This document shows positions 6,190 through 14,617 of a DNA stretch of 27,609 nucleotides, one piece after another. The notes under the pieces were generated by a model that ran no database searches, had not been told where the DNA came from, and saw only the letters and a list, made by a program, of their open reading frames with translations. This DNA comes from Lachnospiraceae bacterium UBA6452 (GTDB lineage Bacteria > Bacillota > Clostridia > Lachnospirales > Lachnospiraceae), in the NCBI GenBank assembly GCA_002441865.1, contig DJNY01000073.1:1-27609 (forward strand). The letters are read 5' to 3'. Positions within the stretch are counted from its first letter, which is position 1; every line of letters begins with the position of its first letter. The translations under genes and the position numbers were made by a program.

Positions 6190-7989
6190 ATGAAGAAAAG
6201 AGTATGTTTGTTGATGCTGGCAGTGGTGATGGCACTTGTTGGCTGCGGAAAAAGTGAGAGCAGCCTAAACGGGCAGGACAGCAGTGAAGAAATAAATGCA
6301 AATGAAACCGGGAAAGAAGGAGAACGGGCTGATACTGATGCAGAGGATGCATCAGACAAGAAAACGGATGCGGCAGGTACAGTCAAAAATGCAGATACAA
6401 CCGCCGCAGATCAGACGGATCATGCAAATGGGACTGCAGATACAGGAAATGCTCTGGCAGAATATGCCCTGCACCTGGATGGCAGCAATCTGGATGGCGT
6501 GTCCTTTACATATACAAAGACAGCGGATGGTATGTGGCAGAGAAGTTCACTGGATGACAGCCCGTTTCAGGTGGCGGGAAATCTGGATTTTGTGATCCGG
6601 GATTTTGACGGGGATGGCAGTGAGGAACTGCTTACCTATGATATGGAGAAGATAGGCGGAGACTGGGCAATCACAGCCAGTATTTACGAGCAAAAAGATG
6701 GACAGGTGCAGAAAGCGGATACCAGAACTTTACTGGAAAAGGCATTTTCATTTTGTGACAGCGGTGATGTCAGATTTTTCCTGAAGGATGATAAATATAT
6801 CTGCATGGACAGCGGACTTTCCTGTTTTGTTATTGCGGACGGTATGCAGTATGCGGTCAAAGCCTGCAGCTATAATGGAGAAAAGCTGGTGGAGATGGCA
6901 GATGAAGAATTGCAGGGTTCCGATTTTTATGAGGTTGGACATTCCATGACAGAATATGTGGATCAGCTTAATACGATGGGTTTTTCCAAAACGGCGGCTG
7001 CAGTCTATGACAGAGATGTACTCAGGGTCTGTGCGGCAGACAGCGGCATTACCTTTTTGTCAAAACTTCTTCTGCATCATTCTTATCTGGAGGATGATAA
7101 GACATGGACATATGATCCGTATGCCTGTATGGAATTTGTAGAGGGTGAAGAAGCGGAAGATGCTTATGTGTTACCTGAAAGTAACGAAAAAGAGCTGTCA
7201 GCAGATGAATTGAGAGATCTGGGAGAAGACCGGCTTCGGATTGCCAGAAATGAGATCTATGCCAGATACGGCAGAAGCTTTCAGGATGAGGTGTTAGCGC
7301 AGTATTTCCAGAAGAAAGCATGGTATTGCCAGAGCGAAAATATAGAAGATACGGTACTTTCCGAAACAGAGCTTGCAAACCGCGATCTGATCCTGCAGGC
7401 AGAGCAGAATGCGGCATTGGAAGACCGTATGTTACCGGAACAGTATCAGCCGGCGTATGAAAAGCAGGATGCAGAAACTGAAAAGAATATGGAGCAGCTG
7501 CTGAACACCACAGCCTACAATGGTTTCTTAAGCGGAACATATCAGAATGTGAAGGATGCAGATCTGGGAGAAATCTTCTATAATGGAGCAGGCATTTCTG
7601 ACAGTACGGGAGCTTCGCAGGAAGAACTGGAAGCGGAGTATCTGAAAATCAGCGGACAGAATGAAATTTACACAGATTTCATGGCACTGCCTGAGAAGGA
7701 AATGGAAGCTTTTTTGCAGAGGGAAACAGGTCTGGCGATGGCAGATTTTAATCATCGGATCGGCTGGTATTATCTGCCTTCTTACGGCGCATTTGCAAAA
7801 GAAATCAGTGATACCAACTTCAAGCAGATCAAGGTACAGGATGTATATTATAATAAAGCAGAAGATGCTTACTCTGTACTCTACAGAACACCGGGGATCA
7901 CAGAGGAAGACGGAGAAGAAGGTCTGTACCGGGTAACGCTGAAGAAAGCGGGAGATCACTGGCAGATCATAGCAAATACACAAATCTGA
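6190..7989 (+). CDS. YARHG-domain lipoprotein
   Basis: This is a 599-residue exported protein. MKKRVCLLMLAVVMALVGCG is a lipoprotein signal with lipobox LVGC and lipidation expected at C19. A long Ser/Asp/Glu/Thr-rich linker (about residues 22-95) follows. DFDGDGSEEL (about residues 138-147) resembles a calcium-binding FG-GAP/EF-type loop. The YARHG domain lies at about 345-395 (RIARNEIYARYGRSF and KKAWYCQ); this domain occurs in cell-surface proteins of Firmicutes, and its function is not settled. The rest is unrecognised. The ATG at 6190 has AAGGAG about 6 nt upstream; nine further in-frame codons upstream were rejected because they displace the signal peptide. The thioesterase gene begins about 46 nt downstream and may be co-transcribed. 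Confidence 0.8.
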   Translation: MKKRVCLLMLAVVMALVGCGKSESSLNGQDSSEEINANETGKEGERADTDAEDASDKKTDAAGTVKNADTTAADQTDHANGTADTGNALAEYALHLDGSNLDGVSFTYTKTADGMWQRSSLDDSPFQVAGNLDFVIRDFDGDGSEELLTYDMEKIGGDWAITASIYEQKDGQVQKADTRTLLEKAFSFCDSGDVRFFLKDDKYICMDSGLSCFVIADGMQYAVKACSYNGEKLVEMADEELQGSDFYEVGHSMTEYVDQLNTMGFSKTAAAVYDRDVLRVCAADSGITFLSKLLLHHSYLEDDKTWTYDPYACMEFVEGEEAEDAYVLPESNEKELSADELRDLGEDRLRIARNEIYARYGRSFQDEVLAQYFQKKAWYCQSENIEDTVLSETELANRDLILQAEQNAALEDRMLPEQYQPAYEKQDAETEKNMEQLLNTTAYNGFLSGTYQNVKDADLGEIFYNGAGISDSTGASQEELEAEYLKISGQNEIYTDFMALPEKEMEAFLQRETGLAMADFNHRIGWYYLPSYGAFAKEISDTNFKQIKVQDVYYNKAEDAYSVLYRTPGITEEDGEEGLYRVTLKKAGDHWQIIANTQI

Positions 7990-8035
7990 CAGACTGGTAA
8001 TGATAAAATGGAAAGAAAGGGAAACAAACAGGCAT

Positions 8036-8482
8036 ATGAAACAGTCAGATAATGAGAATGTACAGATAGATGAGGCAGTCAGGCAGACCCTTCTCAGGTT
8101 TACGCAGGATAACCTTTATATGAGGAATCTGAAGATAGAGATTCTGGATATGGAACAGGGATCTGTAAAAGCGAAAATGACGGTGACAAAGGAGATACTG
8201 AATCCGTATGGCTCCGTTCACGGGGGCTGCCTGTATTCCCTTGCGGATATCGTGACGGGCGTGGCGGCATGTACGTATGGCTATTATTCCTCCACGATCA
8301 ATGGCAGCATGGATTATATTCTTCCGGCAATGAATACGGCATATATCATCTGTGAAGCTGTGCAGATCCGTCAGGGCAGGCATGTGTCGTTATATGAAGC
8401 TGATTTATACGATGATAAGGGGCAGTTAATAGATAAGGGCAGATTTTCATTTTATATGATGAACCGTCCGGTTGTCTCATAG
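8036..8482 (+). CDS. PaaI-type hotdog-fold thioesterase
   Basis: This 148-residue cytoplasmic protein belongs to the PaaI/4HBT hotdog thioesterase family, which hydrolyses aryl- or acyl-CoA thioesters. The motif NPYGSVHGGCLYSLADIVTG (residues 56-75) contains the conserved N, HGG and Asp at the active site, and the following strands end in GRFSFYMM. The substrate cannot be told from the sequence. The start is uncertain: an in-frame ATG at 8000 would add twelve residues (KWKERE) that look like a translated Shine-Dalgarno region, so 8036 is preferred although its own spacing from GGG is long (14 nt). It lies downstream of the lipoprotein gene with no obvious terminator between them. Confidence 0.82.
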   Translation: MKQSDNENVQIDEAVRQTLLRFTQDNLYMRNLKIEILDMEQGSVKAKMTVTKEILNPYGSVHGGCLYSLADIVTGVAACTYGYYSSTINGSMDYILPAMNTAYIICEAVQIRQGRHVSLYEADLYDDKGQLIDKGRFSFYMMNRPVVS

Positions 8483-8499
8483 ATGATTCCGGGCTGAAT

Positions 8500-8550
8500 A
8501 ATTGTTGAATGAGTCAACTAATTGATGTATAATGGACTGAGTCAACAATT
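8500..8550. promoter_or_regulatory. Repeated operator elements around the EamA promoter
   Basis: TGAGTCAAC occurs at 8510-8518 and again at 8538-8546. AATTGTTGA (8500-8508) and TCAACAATT (8542-8550) are perfect inverted repeats flanking the whole promoter, and GTTGA/TCAAC (8504-8508, 8514-8518) form a compact inner palindrome. The MarR-GNAT protein encoded by the second gene of the operon is the likely ligand. Confidence 0.55.
8505..8533 (+). promoter_or_regulatory. Promoter of the EamA / MarR-GNAT operon
   Basis: TTGAAT (8505-8510), 17 bp, TATAAT (8528-8533): a near-perfect sigma-A promoter about 40 nt ahead of the EamA start codon. Confidence 0.75.
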
Positions 8551-8571
8551 ATATAAGTGAGGTATATAAAT

Positions 8572-9456
8572 ATGAAGAAAACTGCGAATCCACGATGGAT
8601 GTTAATTGTATCCATGATAATATTTGGTACATTGGGAATCTTTGTAAGAAATATTCCGGTATCATCCGGTGAACTGGCTCTGTATCGGGCAATCCTTGCG
8701 GCACTTTTGATCGCAGGATATCTGGTTGTGACAAAACAGCATATCCCATTTGCCAAAATAAAAAAAGAAATTCCGCTTTTGTTATTATCCGGAATTGCTA
8801 TGGGAATAAACTGGATTCTCTTATTTGAATCATATAAGTACACAACAGTTTCTCTTGCAACACTCAGCTATTATTTTGCACCGGTAATTGTTACCATAGT
8901 ATGCCCGGTGCTTTTTCATGAAAAACTGACAGGAAAACAGATTTTATGCTTTATAATGTCTACGATAGGTCTTGTTATGATTACAGGTATTGGGGATATC
9001 GGCAGCGGCAGCGATTTTGTTGGTATTTTGTTTGGTCTTGGTGCGGCGGTATTTTATGCAACGGTTATTTTGCTGAATAAATTTATTAAAAATGTGGAAG
9101 GAATTCCAAGAACTTTTTTGCAATTTCTTTCTGCTATCGTAATACTGATTCCTTATGTGATGCTGTCAGGCGGGGTGACTCTTGGCCGTATGAATGCATC
9201 CGGATGGATAAACCTGCTGATCGTAGGGCTTGTGCATACAGGAGTGACCTATTGTATGTATTTTTCATCACTGAAGGAATTGCCGGGGCAAAAGGCTGCT
9301 ATTTTAAGTTATATTGATCCGCTTGTTGCTGTTTTGATTTCAGTAACCATACTTGGAGAAAAAATGACATTCTGGCAGATTGTCGGCGGATTGTTAATTC
9401 TTGGATTTACATTTTGGAACGAGGTGGCCCCAAAACAGGGAAAGAATGGGAGGTAA
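8572..9456 (+). CDS. EamA/DMT-superfamily exporter
   Basis: This 294-residue inner-membrane protein has about ten predicted helices in two EamA repeats, as in the drug/metabolite transporter superfamily. The first repeat starts NPRWMLIVSMIIFGTLGIFVRNIP and contains SSGELALYRAILAALLI. The second contains GLVHTGVTYCMYFSSLKELPGQKAAILSYIDPLVAVLIS, a classic EamA signature. The substrate is unknown; amino acids, purines and drugs are precedents in the family. The ATG at 8572 has GAGG 9 nt upstream; a GTG five codons earlier overlaps that ribosome binding site. The stop codon overlaps the next gene's start region (TAATGATG), so translation is probably coupled. Co-location with a MarR-type regulator suggests an inducible efflux function. 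Confidence 0.88.
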   Translation: MKKTANPRWMLIVSMIIFGTLGIFVRNIPVSSGELALYRAILAALLIAGYLVVTKQHIPFAKIKKEIPLLLLSGIAMGINWILLFESYKYTTVSLATLSYYFAPVIVTIVCPVLFHEKLTGKQILCFIMSTIGLVMITGIGDIGSGSDFVGILFGLGAAVFYATVILLNKFIKNVEGIPRTFLQFLSAIVILIPYVMLSGGVTLGRMNASGWINLLIVGLVHTGVTYCMYFSSLKELPGQKAAILSYIDPLVAVLISVTILGEKMTFWQIVGGLLILGFTFWNEVAPKQGKNGR

Positions 9457-9458
9457 TG

Positions 9459-10382
9459 ATGTTTTCCGCAGATCAGATTGCTGATATTCAGGGATTTAAT
9501 AAGGTATACCAGAATTTAATGAAACAGATAGATACTGCGATCCTGGATGCAGGATACACATTGACAGAAAAGGATGTTTTATTTGAAATAAGTAAGACTG
9601 AACGCTGTACGGCGAACATTCTGATACAGCAGCTGCATATTGACCGCAGCTATATGAGCCGGATGATTGCAAAATTTGAAAAGCAGGAGCTGATTGAAAA
9701 GACGCAGTCCCGGACAGACAGCCGTATCCGCTATATCAGACTGACAAAGTCCGGTCATAGAGAGATCAACCGGTTAAATGATATTCAGAATCAGCAGCTG
9801 GGATCGATATTCAATAAACTCAGAGAGAAAGATCAGGTAAAAATCTGGCAGGCAATGGTTATGATCCGAAATAAACTAAGTGATGCCAATGATGTCATTA
9901 TAATACGGCCCTTTGTGCAGAGTGATATCGAATACGTGATTTCACGGCATAAAACCCTGTATTATGCGGAACGGCATTTGAATGGAACATTTTCTGCTTA
10001 CGTAGATAAGATCGTATATCATTTTGTGCAGCAGTTTGATCCCCGGACCGATTGCCTGAATATACTGGAGTGCAATGGATCCCCGGCGGGGAGTATTGCT
10101 ATTGCTAAAGTTGATGACGAGACTGCGCAGCTTCGGTTTTTTATGCTGGAGCCGGAGATGCGGCAGCGTGGATTTGGAAACAGGCTTATGGATATGGCAT
10201 TGCAGTTCTGCCATGGAAAGGGATATAAAAGGGTGTTTCTGTTAACTATCACGGCACAGGTTATTGCAAGACATGTGTACGAAACGCATGGATTTCATAA
10301 AGTTTCGTCAGCGGACAAATCTGAATGGGGAGAAGGCGTAATTGAAGAACGCTGGGAATTAGATATCCCGGAACATATTTAA
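9459..10382 (+). CDS. MarR-family regulator fused to a GNAT acetyltransferase
   Basis: This 307-residue two-domain protein begins with a MarR winged helix (about residues 1-145): TLTEKDVLFEIS, then CTANILIQQLHIDRSYMSRMIAKFEKQELIEK as helix-turn-helix, and RIRYIRLTKSGH as the wing. From about residue 148 (IIIRPFVQSDIEYVIS) a GNAT domain runs to the end, with the acetyl-CoA pyrophosphate loop RQRGFGNRLMDMA near residue 235 and a terminal YETHGFHKV segment. This architecture occurs in actinobacteria and Firmicutes; the acetylated substrate is unknown and could be a compound the adjacent EamA protein exports. Two adjacent ATGs at 9456 and 9459 follow GGGAGG; 9459 gives better spacing (5 nt). It probably regulates its own operon through the TGAGTCAAC repeats. 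Confidence 0.87.
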   Translation: MFSADQIADIQGFNKVYQNLMKQIDTAILDAGYTLTEKDVLFEISKTERCTANILIQQLHIDRSYMSRMIAKFEKQELIEKTQSRTDSRIRYIRLTKSGHREINRLNDIQNQQLGSIFNKLREKDQVKIWQAMVMIRNKLSDANDVIIIRPFVQSDIEYVISRHKTLYYAERHLNGTFSAYVDKIVYHFVQQFDPRTDCLNILECNGSPAGSIAIAKVDDETAQLRFFMLEPEMRQRGFGNRLMDMALQFCHGKGYKRVFLLTITAQVIARHVYETHGFHKVSSADKSEWGEGVIEERWELDIPEHI

Positions 10383-10421
10383 AACAGTATGCAGTTATTG
10401 GATGCTGACAGGGGAAAATTA

Positions 10422-10444
10422 AATGTAACATTTGCAATTACATT
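10422..10444. promoter_or_regulatory. Rrf2-gene operator palindrome
   Basis: AATGTAA (10422-10428), nine bases, TTACATT (10438-10444): perfect 7-bp arms. The last six spacer bases are the -35 hexamer of the Rrf2 promoter. The same arrangement occurs at 16120-16142. Confidence 0.65.
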
Positions 10445-10460
10445 GACTTTCTGATATGCT
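10432..10460 (+). promoter_or_regulatory. Promoter of the Rrf2-family gene
   Basis: TTGCAA (10432-10437), 17 bp, TATGCT (10455-10460). The -35 is embedded in the palindrome, which suggests autorepression. Confidence 0.6.
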
Positions 10461-10484
10461 TACTGCCAAAGAGAGGTGTTTGTA

Positions 10485-10919
10485 ATGCAGATTTCAAGCA
10501 GATTTACAATGGCAATTCATATGTTTGCCTGTATAGATACGTTTTCGGATCAGAAGATGACCAGTGACTTTATGGCAGCAAGTATTGGAACCAATCCGGT
10601 GATTGTCCGTAAAATATTGCAACAGCTGAAGGCTGCAGGACTCATAGAGGTAGCAAGAGGGACTGGCGGTGTGACGATTACCAGACCGCTTGACCAGATT
10701 ACGTTTCTTGATGTGTATAAGGCAGTGGAATGTGCACCGGATGAAGAGCTGTTTCATTTTCATGAGAATCCGAATCAGAAATGTCCGGTGGGAAAGAATA
10801 TTCACCATGTTCTTGATAAGAGGCTGTTAGAGGTGCAAAGGGCAATGGAGGAAAAACTTTCGGAAATGACACTTGCTGATGTGAAAAAAGATATCGCAGC
10901 ATATACAGAAAAAGAATAG
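10485..10919 (+). CDS. Rrf2-family transcriptional regulator
   Basis: This 144-residue DNA-binding protein has the Rrf2 layout: ISSRFTMAIHMFACI at the N-terminus, a winged helix with TSDFMAASIGTNPVIVRKILQQLKAAGLIEVARGTGGVTI (about residues 26-65), and a C-terminal dimerisation helix. Only C83 and C100 are present in the region where IscR/NsrR carry three closely spaced cluster cysteines, so a 2Fe-2S or 4Fe-4S sensor is not indicated; it is nearer to YwnA-like members, which sense by other means. The ATG at 10485 has GAGAGG 8 nt upstream; the GTG at 10476 overlaps that site. A palindromic operator in its own promoter, duplicated before a PNPOx flavoprotein gene at 16214, points to a redox-related regulon (inference). 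Confidence 0.85.
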   Translation: MQISSRFTMAIHMFACIDTFSDQKMTSDFMAASIGTNPVIVRKILQQLKAAGLIEVARGTGGVTITRPLDQITFLDVYKAVECAPDEELFHFHENPNQKCPVGKNIHHVLDKRLLEVQRAMEEKLSEMTLADVKKDIAAYTEKE

Positions 10920-10961
10920 CAGATAAGGCTTCGGATGTGTGGTTATATCATCATAACTTAT

Positions 10962-10975
10962 ATTCTGATCAGAAT
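10962..10975. other. 14-bp perfect palindrome upstream of the histidine kinase gene
   Basis: ATTCTGATCAGAAT is fully self-complementary and lies 25 bp ahead of the kinase start. It could be an operator for that gene. No convincing promoter hexamers are seen with it. Confidence 0.35.
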
Positions 10976-10999
10976 TTGTGAAAGCTATGAGTGAACAAA

Positions 11000-12919
11000 A
11001 TGAATAAAACAAAAGAAAAAAATAATTTGAAGAAAAAGAAATTCATGGGACTGAATAATGCAGGCCGTATTTTTGTAATTATGGGGCTTTCGATCATTCT
11101 GGCAATAGTGGCATACACATTTATTCTGCAAAGTGCTTACACTAAGACAGCCCTTGAGACAGAAATTGCGCGTGACACAGCGAGTGCGGATGCAGTGCAT
11201 AAGCTTATCGATGAAAAAATCGGCAAAGAGGATTTTGAACAGATTAAAGACCGATCGGATGAAAATACGCAATTTTACAAGAATATTTCTTCCTATCTCA
11301 ATGAGATCAGAACGCTGAATTCGACGCGGTATCTTTACACTGCAGCCAGAAATGAGGAGGGAAGGCTGATCTATGTGGTGGATGGACTGGATCCGGATGC
11401 AGAAGATGTAAGACATCCGGGTGACTACATTGAGGATGAGATGATCCCTTATATTGACAGGGCACTTTCAGGGGAAACTGTATATTCCCATGATATTGTC
11501 GATACAACATGGGGACCGATTTTCACGGCCTGTTATCCGGTAAGAGCAAATCTGGATGGGACAGGAGATATCGTTGGTGCTTTTTGCATCGAAATGGATA
11601 TGCAGTCGGCTTATGGGATGGTTGAAAAGACAAAGCATATCTCCATAATTTGTGGCGCTGTTGCAGGACTTGTTCTGCTCTTGATCTGTTTGAGCAGCTA
11701 TTTTGTATATCAGAAAAGCAAGGCAGAAGAACAGAAGCAAAAACAATTATTACAGAAAGCCGCAGAGGAAGCAGACGCTGCAAACAAAGCCAAATCTGTC
11801 TTTTTACTTAACATGAGCCATGACATCAGGACACCGATGAATGCCATTATAGGATTTACAAACATTGCGCTTCATCAGGATTCAGTTCCGGAAATCCATG
11901 GCAGCCTGAAGAAGGTTCTGGAAAGTTCGGATCATCTTCTTTCCCTGCTGAATGACGTTCTGGACCTTAGCCGCATTGAGAGCGGAAAAGCCAGTTTTTC
12001 ACCTGCGCCGATGGACATTACGAAATTGACAGATAACGTTCTGGCAATCATGAATGGACTTCTTTATAACCGGGACTTAAAGTTTGAGGTGCATTGGGAA
12101 AAACTAAAGACACCTTATGTACTTGCAGATGCTGCGCGTATCCGGGAAGTTCTGATGAATCTTCTCAGTAATGCTGTGAAATTTACAAAGGATGGTGGAC
12201 AGATAACGCTGGATATCAGCAATCACCCGGGAGTGGATGAAAAACATATCACAGTCCGCTATATTGTTCAAGATAACGGTATTGGTATGAGTAAAGAGTT
12301 TCAGAAAGAATTATTCAAGCCATTTTCACAAGAAGATGATGATAGTGCCAGGACACAATATAAGGGAACGGGTCTTGGCATGGCTATCACAAAACAATAT
12401 GTGGAAATGATGGGAGGTACGATTGCTGTTGAGAGTAAGAAGGGTGTAGGTACTACGTTTACCGTGGAGATCCCACTGGAGCTGACAGAACAAGTTCTTC
12501 AGTCAGAACAGGAACAGCCGCTGCATAGAGATCTCACTGGCGTCCGTGTTCTTATGGCAGAGGATAATGACCTGAATGCTGAACTTGCTACGATCATGCT
12601 GGAGGAAGCTGGCATGACCGTAACGCGTGCATCGGATGGAAAGGAAGCTGTAGAGTTGTTTAAAAATCATCCACGAGGCACGTATGATCTGATTTTGATG
12701 GATATTATGATGCCAAACATGGACGGACACCAGGCAGCGAAAACTATTCGAGCCATGGGGATAGAGCGCCCTGATGCAGTTACGATCCCGATTATTGCCC
12801 TGTCAGCAAATGCTTATGCAGAGGATATCCAGACATCCCTGAATTCCGGCATGAATGACCATATTTCAAAGCCATTTAACATGGAAGAAGTAACCGCTAC
12901 AATCGAAAAATATATTTGA
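11000..12919 (+). CDS. Hybrid sensor histidine kinase/response regulator
   Basis: This 639-residue membrane protein has a helix at about 22-44, an extracytoplasmic sensing region (45-212; unrecognised, dCache/CHASE-like by position) and a second helix at about 214-236. A short coiled coil leads to the HisKA domain with FLLNMSHDIRTPMNAIIGFT, phospho-acceptor H274. The HATPase domain has the N box NLLSNAVKFT (387-396), the G1 box DNGIGM and the G2 box GTGLGMAITK. A receiver domain begins at about 515 (VRVLMAEDND) with phospho-acceptor D568 in LMDIMMPNMDG and the conserved K of SKPFN. No separate response regulator gene is adjacent, so its output is unknown. The start is tentative: ATG at 11000 (or GTG at 10991), both with poor ribosome binding sites. 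Confidence 0.92.
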   Translation: MNKTKEKNNLKKKKFMGLNNAGRIFVIMGLSIILAIVAYTFILQSAYTKTALETEIARDTASADAVHKLIDEKIGKEDFEQIKDRSDENTQFYKNISSYLNEIRTLNSTRYLYTAARNEEGRLIYVVDGLDPDAEDVRHPGDYIEDEMIPYIDRALSGETVYSHDIVDTTWGPIFTACYPVRANLDGTGDIVGAFCIEMDMQSAYGMVEKTKHISIICGAVAGLVLLLICLSSYFVYQKSKAEEQKQKQLLQKAAEEADAANKAKSVFLLNMSHDIRTPMNAIIGFTNIALHQDSVPEIHGSLKKVLESSDHLLSLLNDVLDLSRIESGKASFSPAPMDITKLTDNVLAIMNGLLYNRDLKFEVHWEKLKTPYVLADAARIREVLMNLLSNAVKFTKDGGQITLDISNHPGVDEKHITVRYIVQDNGIGMSKEFQKELFKPFSQEDDDSARTQYKGTGLGMAITKQYVEMMGGTIAVESKKGVGTTFTVEIPLELTEQVLQSEQEQPLHRDLTGVRVLMAEDNDLNAELATIMLEEAGMTVTRASDGKEAVELFKNHPRGTYDLILMDIMMPNMDGHQAAKTIRAMGIERPDAVTIPIIALSANAYAEDIQTSLNSGMNDHISKPFNMEEVTATIEKYI

Positions 12920-12940
12920 TCAATGCCGTGGAGTGATTTT

Positions 12941-14563
12941 TTAGAATAAGATTTCCTTTAACTGTATTTTTTCGGAACCATGGTATACAAAAAATAATGC
13001 ATGAACTCCATTTACAACAGGGATATCTGCCCGGTAATCTGTCCATTCAAAAGAGTTGCCGATAGCAATTTCTCCAATTGCCGGTCCGTTTTCCTCCAAA
13101 CGGATCTCCAAAGAAGGCTTCCTGTATTCTACAGCGTTATTATCCTTTGCGACTGGCTGATCATCCATACAGCGTACATCAACACGCAATGGACCATTAT
13201 ATACGACTTTATTCTCCGGGGTTTCAATTCTTGCTGTAACACCAATGGAATTGATCCGGTCGAATGAAAAATATTTATACCCAATGACCGTACCATCCTC
13301 GATTTCGGCAATAAACCGGTCCTCTCCCTTATTTGTAATATTCGGGAATTCAATCTGATAAATGCTGTTAGAACCGTGAGGCATATTTCCGTTGGTTAAA
13401 TTACAGGCAATAACGGAAGGATAGTGTGATCCGGATTCTGCTTCAAGTGGACCGTTATTAAGACCACAGCTTGTGATTTCGACCTGTGCAATTTCACCGT
13501 TTTCATCTATACGGATTTTCTCGGCGCATGACTGTCTGGAATAGTCGGATTTATGTGTCAGTCTGTGGTAGAAAACATACCATTGACCATTAATGAGTTC
13601 AATACTTCCGTGGGTTGTTCCTGTCATGGCAACTTTCTTATCATTTGTTCTGCCTTGAAATCCTATATCACCATTAGATACAATAGTTCCACGGAATATA
13701 AAATCGCGATCCGGGAAGGCACTTGTTGCATAACATAATTCGTGATTCTGCCAGGATGAATAAATGAAGTAGTAGGTGCCCTTGATTTTACGCATGGAAG
13801 CACCCTCAAAAAAAGGATGTTCTTCAAAACTGGTGCCTTTCACCTTGTATGGAATAATATGATGAGGTTCTTCTTTGATGGTTACCATATCATCACAAAG
13901 AACTGCCATAACCGGTCCCATAACACTGTCGGGATCATTTGGATTACCACTTTTACAGCTTTCCGGATGACTTCTGTAGCTTAAAATTTCCTCTCTGGTT
14001 TTTCCGAACATTTCCATTTCCTGTTTTATGTATTCTTCCTTGGAATCAAAATCATTACACTCTTCAAAACCGTATCTTGTACCGTAAAACAAGCGAATTG
14101 TACCGTTGTCATTCATAACGGCGGGATCAAAGCAGACATATTTCTTCATAATACTGCCATCTGCGAAGTGGACATGACCAAGATATGTGAACGGTCCCTG
14201 CGGATATTTGCTTACAGCAACGCTGATCGGACGGCTGTATCCGCCAATTCCATATTCGCCGGCCATGCAGTAATATAAATAAAAGCATCCGTCATTGCCT
14301 TTCACGACATCCGGTGCATACATATATGGAAATTCCGCATAGTCGGGATCCTGCTCCGCGCGGTAAGAAACACCTTCGCATTTCCAGGCTGTAAGATCAT
14401 CCACTGGTGCAGAATAAACGACATAGTCGTCCATACAATAGGTATATCCCCCTTCCCGGTCATGGGATCCGTAATGATAGACTCTGTCACCAAATACATG
14501 TGGCTCTCCATCCGGAATATACTCAGATAATGGTAAAAATGGATTATAAACTTGTTTTTTCAT
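12941..14563 (-). CDS. Family 43 glycoside hydrolase (beta-xylosidase/arabinofuranosidase-like)
   Basis: This 540-residue enzyme has no signal peptide, so it probably acts in the cytoplasm on imported oligosaccharides. The five-bladed propeller domain carries the GH43 catalytic triad: general base D18 in YIPDGEPHVFG, pKa-modulating D146 in VCFDPAVMND, and acid E253 in PFFEGASMRKIKGTYYFIYSS. A C-terminal beta-sandwich-like region (about residues 390-540) may be a carbohydrate-binding module. The arabinan/xylan preference cannot be told from sequence. AGGAG lies 9 nt before the ATG on the minus strand. It converges with the kinase gene and lies downstream of a GH5 relic. The divergent AraC gene is the likely sugar-responsive activator (inference). 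Confidence 0.9.
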   Translation of the reverse strand: MKKQVYNPFLPLSEYIPDGEPHVFGDRVYHYGSHDREGGYTYCMDDYVVYSAPVDDLTAWKCEGVSYRAEQDPDYAEFPYMYAPDVVKGNDGCFYLYYCMAGEYGIGGYSRPISVAVSKYPQGPFTYLGHVHFADGSIMKKYVCFDPAVMNDNGTIRLFYGTRYGFEECNDFDSKEEYIKQEMEMFGKTREEILSYRSHPESCKSGNPNDPDSVMGPVMAVLCDDMVTIKEEPHHIIPYKVKGTSFEEHPFFEGASMRKIKGTYYFIYSSWQNHELCYATSAFPDRDFIFRGTIVSNGDIGFQGRTNDKKVAMTGTTHGSIELINGQWYVFYHRLTHKSDYSRQSCAEKIRIDENGEIAQVEITSCGLNNGPLEAESGSHYPSVIACNLTNGNMPHGSNSIYQIEFPNITNKGEDRFIAEIEDGTVIGYKYFSFDRINSIGVTARIETPENKVVYNGPLRVDVRCMDDQPVAKDNNAVEYRKPSLEIRLEENGPAIGEIAIGNSFEWTDYRADIPVVNGVHALFFVYHGSEKIQLKEILF

Positions 14564-14617
14564 GTTAGCACGCTCCTAAAAATATATGATTCAGTTATTA
14601 CTCTAAATAGTTACATG

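Noticed and set aside
10485..10919. IscR/NsrR-type iron-sulfur sensor
   Set aside because: Only two cysteines, at positions 83 and 100, so the usual three-cysteine cluster motif is absent.
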